Source: Acidobacteriaceae bacterium | GTDB taxonomy: Bacteria > Acidobacteriota > Terriglobia > Terriglobales > Acidobacteriaceae | Length of the DNA stretch: 64,000 nucleotides | NCBI GenBank assembly: GCA_003139095.1 | Contig: PLHW01000071.1 | Span: forward strand, 1-64,000 | Direction: 5' to 3' | Shown here: positions 20,995 to 30,656 of the stretch, piece by piece | How positions within the stretch are numbered: the stretch's first letter is position 1 | How the letters are laid out: the number at the start of each line of letters is the position of its first letter | The notes under the pieces: model-generated | What the model was told of the DNA's origin: nothing | The model's input: only the letters and a program-made list of their open reading frames with translations | Databases searched by the model: none | Program-made: the position numbers and the translations under genes

Positions 20995-23343
20995 TTAGTC
21001 CAATGGATAGTCCACATGCAACGCCGTCGAGTATCTCGAATACCTCACCGGCGTGCTGCTGTCATAACTCCGAAGAAAATAGTCTTGTGCCCGGGCGAAC
21101 CGTGGCAATGTGAAAGTGCTGGTTGTAAATCGCCCGATCAGGTTTCGATTGTTACCCATTCCCCAGCCGGCGTCCGAATATCGCACTTCGATACCGCTCC
21201 CTTCCACCGGTGTGAATCCCACGTCGATGGTGACAGTCGTGGAGGTTATTGTCGTAGCCTCCGCGCTGCTCACGTCAGGTACATAGGCGTTTCCCACTTC
21301 CGTCATGTCAATCGCCGTCAGAGCTTGCGCCTGTTTTACCAGCACCGACTCGAATGAAAACGCCAACGTCGGATCGCCCGCATCCACAAACTGTAACTTG
21401 TACCGCACTGTTTCCCCGCCCAGGTCAACAACTAAGAGGTCTACCGCTCGCACGATCGCCAGCAACGATGCCAGGCGCGACGGGACATTGATCGCCAGTC
21501 CGTTCCCGGGAAACAGATCCGCCGCTCCTCCGGGCAGCGAGTTACTCCAAATGTCATACTCTCCCGCCCACCCCGCTCCCGCATCGTCCAGTAGCGCCAA
21601 TGCCGCAATCTCGCAGTCGGCCGACGTTCGCGGCGCTGGAATCCCAACATGCCGCACTCCGCTCCGTACACCGTCGTCCGCTCCGTTCTGGTTCGCTTGA
21701 ATGCTTTGCGAGTTCATAACTCGGGCGGCAGCCTGTCCACTGCTTCGGTAAGTCACCTCAATCGTCTCGTTGGCCGCCGGAACATACTCGGGATAAAACT
21801 GCAGCGTGGGCGTGTTCGATATCCTGCACTCGGCCCCCTCCAGCAGCGTTCCCGCTTGTACCGTTACCGTGGCTTCCTGCGGTAAAGTCGTTCTCACCAG
21901 CGCGTCGATCGCTAGATAGATATAAGTGAAGGCTACCGAGCATTGCATGTCTTCGACGTTCATCAACGCGTAAGTGCAAAACCCGGGCGCATTACTGATC
22001 ACGTCGTCGTACAGCACGGTCGCCGGAGCAATCTCCGTCACTGGATTCGCTGGGTCAATGTCGTGAACCTGAAGCCCCACTCGCACATCGCAGGGGATCG
22101 CCCCGCCGCCTCGCGCATTTCCGCTCGGGTGCGCCGACGAGTGAAATACTTGTTGCATCCGATAAATCGCCGTCGGATTCAGATAAGTCGTAAAAACGTA
22201 ATGATGTCCCGCCTGCGTCGTCAGCGGCGTGCCTTTCACGGCCCCGCCTACCAGCGCCTGGATGCTGCAATTCCCTCCCGATGGCGTGACTCGAAATCCT
22301 GCGACGCAGTTTGCGATTTCCACAGCCCCGTTGTAAAGCCCACCAATCACGCCGTTCGACGCGGCGTCAAAGACAACATCGCCATGCTCTAGAACCGTCG
22401 AGCCGCCGAGTTCTACCTCTTCCACGAACTCCAGACAGGTCTGTCCGTCATTACCTGTCCCCCCTGCCACATCTAACATTCCTCCGCTCACCGTGAACAC
22501 ATTCGCAGGACCGCTAATTACCCAGTGAGTCGGGTCCAATTCGGTATATTCCTCATCCAGTATCGTCCGGTTGTAGGCGGCTATCTCATCCTTCCGCGTA
22601 AACGGAATCTGTGATAGGTAGAACAGGGAAGTGTATCCATCCCCCACGAAGTAGTCCTTAACATGTGCCTGTGGTTCTAACTGCCCAAACACCGTCAAGT
22701 CATTAGTCAACCGGTTTACCGTCTTGAGTTGAAGGCCGTCGGGAGAGAAGAGAGGGTCGCCCTCTGCCAGTGAATAAGTATTCTGCGCAAGTGGAGTAAA
22801 GAATAACTTCCCCGCGTCGTCCCGATAACTGCATCGCGCGGCCAGCGCGATTTCCGTCGCCGATTCCACCCATGACTTCGCCGGATCGACGCTGAAGTAC
22901 GGAATGACATCTCCCGCCTCCACTCCCGACAAGTCAAACCAGTCTGGCATCGCGTCGAGCGTTAACTGCCGGAACGCCCCTCCCGCGGTCTGCGCAACAA
23001 AAGGTGGCTCTGTGGACGGAAACTTCTCGTCCAGCACCATCGCGTCGCTGAGCGCCGTGATCTCATTGCGATACTGCGCGCCCTCATTACCCCATCCGAT
23101 GTATTGACAAGATGGCGCGGCCGTCAGATATCCCGCAAATAAGTTGCTGCCATCCCGCCGAACCAATAAGACTCGTGCTCCACCAATCGGAGGCATGAAG
23201 CCCTTCCCGTCTCCAATTAGATTAAGGGTGAGCGTCGACGGCTTATTCAGCCTGCGCGCAATGATCACGCCGGCCGTCATATCGACGAATGCGGTGCGGT
23301 CCTGTGGCCCACGTCCATCAAGATTGTCGATCAGCAATTTCAT
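20995..23343 (-). CDS. Phage tail hub/minor tail-like protein with C-terminal FN3-like segment
   Basis: 782 aa; N-terminus reads like phage tail hub proteins (VIIARRLNKPSTLTLNLIGDG...GARVLLVRRDGSNLFAGYL); position downstream of the head genes. Confidence 0.65.
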   Translation of the reverse strand: MKLLIDNLDGRGPQDRTAFVDMTAGVIIARRLNKPSTLTLNLIGDGKGFMPPIGGARVLLVRRDGSNLFAGYLTAAPSCQYIGWGNEGAQYRNEITALSDAMVLDEKFPSTEPPFVAQTAGGAFRQLTLDAMPDWFDLSGVEAGDVIPYFSVDPAKSWVESATEIALAARCSYRDDAGKLFFTPLAQNTYSLAEGDPLFSPDGLQLKTVNRLTNDLTVFGQLEPQAHVKDYFVGDGYTSLFYLSQIPFTRKDEIAAYNRTILDEEYTELDPTHWVISGPANVFTVSGGMLDVAGGTGNDGQTCLEFVEEVELGGSTVLEHGDVVFDAASNGVIGGLYNGAVEIANCVAGFRVTPSGGNCSIQALVGGAVKGTPLTTQAGHHYVFTTYLNPTAIYRMQQVFHSSAHPSGNARGGGAIPCDVRVGLQVHDIDPANPVTEIAPATVLYDDVISNAPGFCTYALMNVEDMQCSVAFTYIYLAIDALVRTTLPQEATVTVQAGTLLEGAECRISNTPTLQFYPEYVPAANETIEVTYRSSGQAAARVMNSQSIQANQNGADDGVRSGVRHVGIPAPRTSADCEIAALALLDDAGAGWAGEYDIWSNSLPGGAADLFPGNGLAINVPSRLASLLAIVRAVDLLVVDLGGETVRYKLQFVDAGDPTLAFSFESVLVKQAQALTAIDMTEVGNAYVPDVSSAEATTITSTTVTIDVGFTPVEGSGIEVRYSDAGWGMGNNRNLIGRFTTSTFTLPRFARAQDYFLRSYDSSTPVRYSRYSTALHVDYPLD

Positions 23344-23511
23344 AATTAGGTCCAGACACCTATGCTTCTCCGCCTTACAAACTGCAGAACTGGCCCTTTC
23401 GCAATCTATTTTGTCGACCTGTTGATCTCGGCTTTTCTCTGGCCTCGAGCCTTTGCGCCCAACCCGTAGCCGTTAACTCCTGCTCGTTCACCGCTCACTC
23501 CTGACCTGACG

Positions 23512-24489
23512 TTAGTACAAGTCCGCCGCCGCCGCCGGAAAGTAACTCCGATAACACAACACTATTGCGGCGTCATTCCCGTCCGTCGTCGGCAGGGCCG
23601 CGAATGCCGCCGGCAGAGTTATCTCCTCGATAGGCTTCTGAATCTGTACCAACCCCTCTCGTGGCCACGCTGGTTTCGGGGTGCATGGACTTAGCAGCGG
23701 ATAGTAGAAGCACACGCGCCCGCCCGACTCTTCCTCCATCACAAACAGCCCCGACCACCTTTGCAGGAACGATCCCCCGTCGCGATCCACGAATGCAATC
23801 ACGTTCTGCACGGCTGCGCCCGCCGCCGGTACACCTCCCGGAAGCGCCTGGGCCAGAATCAATGACGTGCTGGTAATCTCCGCCACGCGTCCTACGTTGA
23901 ACGTAACTCGCCGTACATAATTCGCATCCTGTTTTACGTCTTCCGGGCTTGTGACGTATGCCGCCGCAATCCCCGTGCCCACATATCCGATCTGCTGCGC
24001 ATAATCTACGTCGCACGCCACAACGCGCCCGGTCCCGAATCCCGGGACTGCCGCCGCGCCGATCACTAACTCCTCTGCCGTTGATCCCGCAAGCAACGGC
24101 ACCGCCGCGATTGGCGCTCCGCCCGACCCCGCGGGCGCCGCGCCCGCCGCCGTCGCCAGCGCATTCATGTGTTCCGCGCCGCCCGCTAGCGCCATCTGTA
24201 ACTTTCCCCAATCCCGAAACTCGAACTCCACCCGCGCTCCCAATCCCCGTCGCGCCTGTCCCGTCACCGCTCCCGCCACTCCTCCGGGCAGTGCTTCGAT
24301 CTGCGTCGTGCTGGTTCGCGCAAAGTTCTCGATCCATCCCAGGTCGATCCACGGCGCCGGCGGCGCGTCCAACTCAAACCCCGCGCTCTGCGATGGGTCG
24401 AAAATCGCCGTCGGCCCGTTCACCGGGTCCACCGGCGCAAAATACGCGCGCGTCTTCCTCGCGACCGGTCGTAATCCTGTTCGTGTCAT
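23512..24489 (-). CDS. Putative phage tail protein
   Basis: Start MTRTGLRPVARKTRAYFAPVDP; ATGA overlap with upstream gene; synteny between connector genes and tail hub. Confidence 0.65.
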   Translation of the reverse strand: MTRTGLRPVARKTRAYFAPVDPVNGPTAIFDPSQSAGFELDAPPAPWIDLGWIENFARTSTTQIEALPGGVAGAVTGQARRGLGARVEFEFRDWGKLQMALAGGAEHMNALATAAGAAPAGSGGAPIAAVPLLAGSTAEELVIGAAAVPGFGTGRVVACDVDYAQQIGYVGTGIAAAYVTSPEDVKQDANYVRRVTFNVGRVAEITSTSLILAQALPGGVPAAGAAVQNVIAFVDRDGGSFLQRWSGLFVMEEESGGRVCFYYPLLSPCTPKPAWPREGLVQIQKPIEEITLPAAFAALPTTDGNDAAIVLCYRSYFPAAAADLY

Positions 24490-25004
24490 GCTCCCGCTTT
24501 CGGCAAAAAGAAGTAAACTTTCAACTGCGCGTAATGCGCGATCCGTGCCGTTCCTGCGCTCCACTCCTGCTTCGCGATCGGCGTTTCTCCGGGATCGTTC
24601 CCCAACTCCGGCGCCGTCCAGAAAATTCCCGACCCTAAGTCCGCGCTCGGACTCTGGCTGTAGTCCATCATCTCGGCATGCGGCGGATCGCAGATTTGCA
24701 GAAGCTCCGCGTCCATTTCCGCCAACACGCGCCCCCGGTCTACTCCTGTCCCGCCGCTCCCCTCGCTCGCGTACCAGATTCCGCACTCGATTCCCAGCAT
24801 CGGCCGCGTGCTCTCCGCAATCAGTACTTCGCCCCAATCGACGTAAAACACCCCTGGCTGTGCTTCATTGAATCGCGGTTCCATGTTTTCCCGCACCACG
24901 ATTGCCGGAATCGTTACGCCGTCCATCACCATCGTCCGCCCGGGGTTGAGTGCGCTCAGTCGCTCCCGCAGCGCCACATAAAAACTGTCCTTTGCTGCCT
25001 GCAT
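24486..25004 (-). CDS. Putative phage head-tail/tail completion protein
   Basis: MQAAKDSFYVALRERLSALNPGRTMVMDGVTIPAIVVRENM; coupled to the tail gene; synteny. Confidence 0.6.
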   Translation of the reverse strand: MQAAKDSFYVALRERLSALNPGRTMVMDGVTIPAIVVRENMEPRFNEAQPGVFYVDWGEVLIAESTRPMLGIECGIWYASEGSGGTGVDRGRVLAEMDAELLQICDPPHAEMMDYSQSPSADLGSGIFWTAPELGNDPGETPIAKQEWSAGTARIAHYAQLKVYFFLPKAGA

Positions 25005-25104
25005 ATAGCTCCTGCTTCCGTAACCCACAAAACTAAGTCGACGAAACCGTAGCCAACTAAGTGCTCTTCGTTGATAGCTGACGGCTGATATCTGACGGCT
25101 GCAT

Positions 25105-25509
25105 TTACGCCACCGCCAGCACTCGATACAAATAAGCCACGCCCCCAAACCGCTCCACCACAAATCCCTCGATGTGAAACATGTCTCCCTGGTACACGAT
25201 CCCCAGCGCTGTCTCGAACAGCACGTCCGCCGACGCCACGTTTCTCTGGCTCACCTGCGGCGCCATCGCCGAGCGGCCCGCCAGTAGCTCAATCCGCCGC
25301 CTCGGCCCGTTACTCTCGGTCGTCAGCTCCCGGACCACCACCGGCGCGATCGCCGCCTGCTCTACACCCGGATCTACCAGCCCTAGTTCCGCCACCGCAT
25401 CGCCCGGCATCCCCGCCGCCGCAAACAGCATCACCACCTCGGTGCCGCCCAGGCTCCTCAACAGCGAGTCGGTTGCCCGCGCTGCCGCACATCCCGATAT
25501 CCCGGTCAT
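25105..25509 (-). CDS. Putative phage head-tail joining protein
   Basis: MTGISGCAAARATDSLLRSLGGTEVVMLFAAAG...; 1-bp gap to upstream connector gene. Confidence 0.55.
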   Translation of the reverse strand: MTGISGCAAARATDSLLRSLGGTEVVMLFAAAGMPGDAVAELGLVDPGVEQAAIAPVVVRELTTESNGPRRRIELLAGRSAMAPQVSQRNVASADVLFETALGIVYQGDMFHIEGFVVERFGGVAYLYRVLAVA

Positions 25510-25510
25510 G

Positions 25511-26134
25511 TCATCCCACCTTCTGCGCCACATAAGGCGCAAGCAGCTCCCGCACCGTGTCATCTAACAGGGTGTCGGCGAAGTACCAAAGCTGCATGTT
25601 ATTCATCACGCCCTTCTTCACGTTCAGCCCCGGCGTCGCCTGCGCGTTCTTCGCAATCTGCGCGCACGCCACCTTCACCGCATCCGGAAATGTCGCCCAT
25701 CCCGCGGTATACACAATTTCCAATTCATCGAACGCGAACGACAACGCATTGAGCGGCAGCGTCACTTCTCCCGTATCCCCGAAGTAATCTAGGTCCGCCA
25801 CGTTCAAGTCCAGCCACGATCCCGGGATCCCAAACGCCAGCGCGACATTCCACGACAGCTCGTCCTCCGCCCATTCCCCGCGTCTTGGCACCGCATACCG
25901 TGCCCGCGCCGAAACGATTGCCGACGTCGCCGGCGCCACCGCCGTCAGCGGCAGATATGTCAGCCGCACCGGTCTCTGTCCGTCTGTCCGCAAGCGCTCG
26001 GTGTACTGGTTCGCCGCGAGCGTCGCCCTCCGGCAATGCGAATCTACGATTGCCGACGCCCCCGTTATCCACGCAACGTCAGTCGTCGCTTCAAGCCCGT
26101 ACAGTTCATATTCCGATGGCTGCAAGTAATTCAT
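25511..26134 (-). CDS. Phage head-tail connector-like protein
   Basis: MNYLQPSEYELYGLEATTDVAWITGASAIVDSHCRRATLAANQYTERLRTDG...; located just after the capsid gene. Confidence 0.65.
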   Translation of the reverse strand: MNYLQPSEYELYGLEATTDVAWITGASAIVDSHCRRATLAANQYTERLRTDGQRPVRLTYLPLTAVAPATSAIVSARARYAVPRRGEWAEDELSWNVALAFGIPGSWLDLNVADLDYFGDTGEVTLPLNALSFAFDELEIVYTAGWATFPDAVKVACAQIAKNAQATPGLNVKKGVMNNMQLWYFADTLLDDTVRELLAPYVAQKVG

Positions 26135-26353
26135 TTCTTATAACCTCTCCACGACCTTTGACTGCCTGCACCTTGACCGAGCGGAGTAAGTGAACTCGCC
26201 CTCCCTAACTCTCTAGCTTTGACTCAAAGCTCGCCCGGCATCGCCGGGTTACCTCCGCCCTCTGCGGACTTCTCTTCCATATCGGCACCACCAGGAAAGT
26301 CGCCCGGTTCTCAGTCCAAAACTCAGAACTGGGAACCGGGCACGGAGAACGAA

Positions 26354-27325
26354 CTACCGTGTTACTTTCACTTCAAAGTGGGCGTACGACGCGCCCTTCA
26401 CCACCGGTGCCCCAAACTTCACCACCACGCTCTGCGTCATCAGCGAGCTCGGCAGCCCCAGCTTGAACACTCGCGGATTCGGATCCGTCAGCCAGTGATA
26501 CTCGATCAGGTCTTCCGTCACGATGTACGCCGGCAATGTCGCGGTCCCGCTTCCTGGCGTTCCCGTGTACGGCAGCGCCCACTCCGGAATCAGCGGTAAG
26601 TCGCCCGCCTGCGTGCTCAGCGTCTTTACGGTCAGTCCGCCGGTGATCTGCGTGGTCGTCATCACCACGTTGAACTCCGCCTTCATCTCCCGGTCGATCA
26701 GGTCCAGCAGCACCGGGTTCGCATAGATCGCGGTCGGCCGCACTTCAAACGAAGAACTCGAAACCATCTCCGCAATCGTGCTCTTGATTCCGTCCACGAT
26801 GCTTGATGTCAGCCCGATGTTCGTCGTGTTCCCGCCGGCCTCAATCTGCCCGATCACGCCGAAATACTGCGGGGTCGTCGGATTGCTCAGCGAAGTGTCG
26901 TTCCCGTTCCACAGCGCCACATCGTGCGTCCGCATCAGGCCTTCCACCGAGTCCGTCAGGTCTTTCGCCTGTAAGTACGCGAACTGGCTTTCTTGGCTCG
27001 TTACCTCAATGTCGAACAGGTTGTAGTTGATCTGCGACACCAGTGCCTTCAGCGGAACGCTCCGCTCCACCCGCGTCGGCGCCTGCAACGTCGGCTGAAT
27101 GTTTCGTGGATCCACGAACGCCTGCGCCGCGCTCGGCGAGGCGATCGCTGTTTCCTCGAAAAACCGCGACGGATGCCCGGTTGCCGGAACCTGCTTGATC
27201 CGCTGCCCAAACACGCCGCGCCGACGCACGATGTCAAAAATTTCCGTTTGATACCGGTTGATTTCAATGGCGCCCGGCCCAAGAAAGTCCGCCGCCGCAT
27301 GCAAATCCAAGAAATTCGCCTTCAT
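26354..27325 (-). CDS. Major capsid protein (HK97-like)
   Basis: 323 aa; capsid-like N-terminus and C-terminal 'PAYIVTEDLIEYHWLTDPNPRVFKLGLPSSLMTQSVVVKFGAPVVKGASYAHFEVKVTR'; follows scaffold-like gene. Confidence 0.75.
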   Translation of the reverse strand: MKANFLDLHAAADFLGPGAIEINRYQTEIFDIVRRRGVFGQRIKQVPATGHPSRFFEETAIASPSAAQAFVDPRNIQPTLQAPTRVERSVPLKALVSQINYNLFDIEVTSQESQFAYLQAKDLTDSVEGLMRTHDVALWNGNDTSLSNPTTPQYFGVIGQIEAGGNTTNIGLTSSIVDGIKSTIAEMVSSSSFEVRPTAIYANPVLLDLIDREMKAEFNVVMTTTQITGGLTVKTLSTQAGDLPLIPEWALPYTGTPGSGTATLPAYIVTEDLIEYHWLTDPNPRVFKLGLPSSLMTQSVVVKFGAPVVKGASYAHFEVKVTR

Positions 27326-27442
27326 GTCATCTCCTCAATTGAGTTGTTGTTGCTCTGCCTTCTTCTCCCGCCGAGATCCTCGAACGCGGGGTAGTGCAAC
27401 CTGATCCCACGTGCTCGTCGCCGGCTTCCAATGCTCGCCGTC

Positions 27443-27471
27443 AAAATAAAAAGGGCGCGATCCCCGCGCCC
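27443..27471 (-). terminator. Rho-independent terminator between scaffold-like and capsid genes
   Basis: Minus strand GGGCGCGGGGATCGCGCCCTTTTTATTTT. Confidence 0.7.
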
Positions 27472-27506
27472 TCATGCCTATCGACCAACCACTAACGACC
27501 AGCGAC

Positions 27507-27965
27507 TTACTCGATCATCCCCGCACGCGCTAACTCCGTTTTTACTGCGACCCGCTGCTCCACGCTCAACGCAGCCAGCGTCCTGTTCAGCACTGCCGGA
27601 TCGATCTTTTCTCCCTCGATTTCATTCTTCGCAATCAACGCGGCCACCACCGGGGACAGTGTCTTCCGCGCCATCCTTGCGGCCTGCGCCTTCAGGTCCG
27701 CATTCGATTTCTCGAGCTCGGCCACTCGCTGACTCAATTCCGAGGCCGCCAGGTCCGCCGCCGCTCTCGACTCACCCGCCGCCTCCAACTTCTGCCGCTC
27801 CGTTTGCGCGATCGACTCCTCCACCGCCGCCACGATTCGGTCCACTTTTGCGTTCAGCATCTCCTGCTGCGCGTCCAACTTGCTCAGCACTCGATCCAGA
27901 CTCTCCGAAGCCGCGGCCAATCGCTCTGCCGCCGCCACCATCTGATTCACCATCTCTTCATTCAT
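27507..27965 (-). CDS. Putative phage scaffold protein (coiled coil)
   Basis: MNEEMVNQMVAAAERLAAASESLDRVLSKLDAQQEMLNAKVDRIVAAVEESIAQTERQKLEAAGES...; between protease and capsid. Confidence 0.6.
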   Translation of the reverse strand: MNEEMVNQMVAAAERLAAASESLDRVLSKLDAQQEMLNAKVDRIVAAVEESIAQTERQKLEAAGESRAAADLAASELSQRVAELEKSNADLKAQAARMARKTLSPVVAALIAKNEIEGEKIDPAVLNRTLAALSVEQRVAVKTELARAGMIE

Positions 27966-28116
27966 CCTCATCCTCCATAAGTTGGACCGCTCATTGCCGG
28001 TCAAAGTCGTCATAACCCCGCCGCTAGTACTCGCCGTATCACTTACGAAACCACATTTTGCCTTTTCCCTTTACCCGCGCCTTTGCCGGCCGGGGATACC
28101 GCGTCCACCCCCGTCG

Positions 28117-28863
28117 TCAAAGTCCTTCCTTGCCCACTGTGACGCCCGGCGCTGCGTCTACCAACTCAATCCATGTCGACATATATGCGGCCTTATCCCT
28201 CCGCAGCACTGCCGCGCCCGTGAATGTAACTCGATTTAAAACCCACACCGCTGCCTGAATATCCTCTACCAGCGCGTCCGCGATCTCATACGACATCCCT
28301 AATCCTGTCCCCGCGGCCCCCTCCTGTGTGGCGCGAAGACCGCGGTCCCCAGCGCGCCCGCTTTTGGCGTGATGGGGTGGAACGCTCGTGTCCGCGCGGC
28401 ATAGCCCGAACCGCGAGCCCTTGCCCGTGGCAATTGCATCCGCGGTCTTATCCGACGCCCGAGCCGCCCCTAGGCGACGGCCAACCGCTCCACTCAATCC
28501 CGTCTTTGGCGGCGTCGCGCTTCTCCCAATCTCCTCCACCATCTCCGGAAAGTCCCGTCCATATAGGTACCCTCCTACCTCGATCTCCCGTCCCACTATC
28601 TCCGCGCTCGTAATCACTCCAATCTTCCGGCGCGTATCGTGTCCATCTAGCCTGGGAGAATAGTCCAACCCCATCCCCAGCAACGACGGAATCGCCTCCT
28701 CTGCCGCCCTTCGCGCAAGTATCACCCGATGCCCCCGCGCTCCTGCGGGCGCCTTATCGGACGGCGAGTCCACCACGGTCAACACTCCCCGGAACGCCAC
28801 ACGATTCGGATGTCCGGCCACCGCCGGCATCCGAATCGCCATCGACTCCAATGAAATCCCCAT
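28117..28863 (-). CDS. Putative prohead protease-like protein with an internal insertion
   Basis: YSPRLDGHDTRRKIGVITSAEIVGREIEVGGYLYGRDFPEMVEEI...LGMSYEIADALVEDIQAAVWVLNRVTFTGAAVLRRDKAAY; position between portal and capsid. Confidence 0.6.
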   Translation of the reverse strand: MGISLESMAIRMPAVAGHPNRVAFRGVLTVVDSPSDKAPAGARGHRVILARRAAEEAIPSLLGMGLDYSPRLDGHDTRRKIGVITSAEIVGREIEVGGYLYGRDFPEMVEEIGRSATPPKTGLSGAVGRRLGAARASDKTADAIATGKGSRFGLCRADTSVPPHHAKSGRAGDRGLRATQEGAAGTGLGMSYEIADALVEDIQAAVWVLNRVTFTGAAVLRRDKAAYMSTWIELVDAAPGVTVGKEGL

Positions 28864-28994
28864 TCCGATATCCCACCTATTCGAACAACTGACTTTCGAA
28901 CTTCTGACCAGAATCCGACACGTTCGACCGCGCCGTCGTCGACCTCTAACAGTCAACGCCTTGGCTTTTACTACTTACTTCTAACTTCCGACTT

Positions 28995-30428
28995 CTAACT
29001 TCCCAAAATCTCCCCCAGCCCTCGTGCCCGTCGAACTTCATTCACCGTCAACACACCAGTGCGTAGTAAGATCTCGTCGATCTGCGCTTGCTCCATCTCA
29101 TCGGTTGCATCCACATCGGTGAATACGAACTCCAGGTCTGGCCATCCGAGCTTTTTCCCAATCGCATCTCGCGTCAGGTGTTCCGCGATCAGCCGTGCCG
29201 TCGGGACTACCGCCGACCGGAACGCCATCTCCGTCATCTCCGCCGCCGTCGCCCGGTTCACATCGCTTGTAACTCCCAGGAATTGTGCCGGTAAGTCAAA
29301 GGCGTCGGCAATAATCCGAATTAGAAACTCCTGCCAGGCCAGCCGGAGGTCTGCGTCGTTCCCCGCCGCGAACCGCAGCACCTCCGGCTTCGTCTCCGCC
29401 GACATAATTGGGACCCGCCCCGTCCCCTCAATCTCGTCCTGCCACCATCGGATCAGTCGCTCATGATTGGCCGGCGTTAGCCCTTGCAGCCACAGCGCAT
29501 ACTGCACCACCGAATTCGAAGCGAGCCGCCCCGCATACCGGTGCGCGCTCAAGAATTCATTGATCGTCTCGAACGCCACCTCCACCCGGCCCAGCCCAAA
29601 CGGCGTGTGCGTCCGCGGGTTCAGCCTGATATAACTCAGCTCATCGTCATTTAGTACGATTTGCCCCTCCGGCCCGTATAGTCCCGTTACCTGCACATAT
29701 CTCGCGGAATCCGGCCGCCCGTCCCAATCCGACATAATCCGAATCGTCGCCCCATCTACCGGCCACATAAGAAGAGGTGACGAAGGGAAAGCGGCCACGG
29801 GTTGGCGATGTGTGGGGCCGGGCGACGCGCCCGTCCAAGCCGACCGCAATTCAGCGGAAGGCAGTTTCCACCCTTCCACTAAATCCAATTCAATCGCCCC
29901 GAACCCGCCGACAATCACGTCCTCAAGCACCTGCTCCACAAACGACCGGAACGAATCGTCCGGATTCGGTGCTTCAAAAGTTTGCGTTAGGATCTGCGCT
30001 CGTAACGCTCCGTTCGGAATGTGGTCGATCGACCGTCCGCTTCGCGCCTGGATCCTCCACCGCATCCCCGCAATGCGGTCCTTAATAACATTGATCGCCC
30101 GCCTCGCAATCGGGGTCTCCGCAAACCTCCGCAAATTCGCTGGCGAAAGTTTCGGCAATGCCGAGTTTCCCGACCCACTCTTCGACCGCCCGCCCGCCCC
30201 AGGTAGCATCGACGAAGGGAATCCCGCAATTGAAAACGGGGCCAGGTTCGACCCCGTTCCCATCGTTCGCCGCCCACTTAGCCCTCGCGCAAGAAGATTA
30301 GTGTTACTTATCAGCGACTGAGTGGAGCTCTTCAACAACTGTGCTGATTGTGCGAGCAAGTTACTCGAGTTGCTAATAAGTGTCGTTGCCCGCCGCCTCT
30401 GTCTCGATATCCATTCCCGCACAGACAC
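28995..30428 (-). CDS. Phage portal protein
   Basis: 477 aa; RRFAETPIARRAINVIKDRIAGMRWRI...AEMTEMAFRSAVVPTARLIAEHLTRDAIGKKLGWPDLEFVFTDVDATDEMEQAQI typical of portal proteins. Confidence 0.85.
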   Translation of the reverse strand: MSVREWISRQRRRATTLISNSSNLLAQSAQLLKSSTQSLISNTNLLARGLSGRRTMGTGSNLAPFSIAGFPSSMLPGAGGRSKSGSGNSALPKLSPANLRRFAETPIARRAINVIKDRIAGMRWRIQARSGRSIDHIPNGALRAQILTQTFEAPNPDDSFRSFVEQVLEDVIVGGFGAIELDLVEGWKLPSAELRSAWTGASPGPTHRQPVAAFPSSPLLMWPVDGATIRIMSDWDGRPDSARYVQVTGLYGPEGQIVLNDDELSYIRLNPRTHTPFGLGRVEVAFETINEFLSAHRYAGRLASNSVVQYALWLQGLTPANHERLIRWWQDEIEGTGRVPIMSAETKPEVLRFAAGNDADLRLAWQEFLIRIIADAFDLPAQFLGVTSDVNRATAAEMTEMAFRSAVVPTARLIAEHLTRDAIGKKLGWPDLEFVFTDVDATDEMEQAQIDEILLRTGVLTVNEVRRARGLGEILGS

Positions 30429-30482
30429 CTCTCCCGCCCGGCGCGCATCGCCGCCAGGCCTATTTCATCTGATCTCAAAACC

Positions 30483-30541
30483 TGTCATCTTGAGCGTGGC
30501 GGGGTAAGCGAAGCGCGCCCCGCTCAGTCGAAGGACCCCTA
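30483..30541. repeat. REP-like dispersed element, copy 1
   Basis: tgtcatcttgagcg...gcggggtaagcgaagcgcgccccgc...agtcgaaggacccct; internal GCGGGG/CCCCGC hairpin. Confidence 0.65.
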
Positions 30542-30587
30542 AAGCCATGGCACGACCAAAAGGGGGAGTTCTCTCCGCCCGCTGTCC

Positions 30588-30622
30588 CCAAAAAAGCAAA
30601 CGGCGCAGCTTCCGCCGCGCCA
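30588..30622 (-). terminator. Possible rho-independent terminator of the cassette
   Basis: Minus strand GGCGCGGCGGAAGCTGCGCCGTTTGCTTTTTT. Confidence 0.5.
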
Positions 30623-30656
30623 TTTCGTAAGACTTCTTACTTCTGATTTCTTACTT

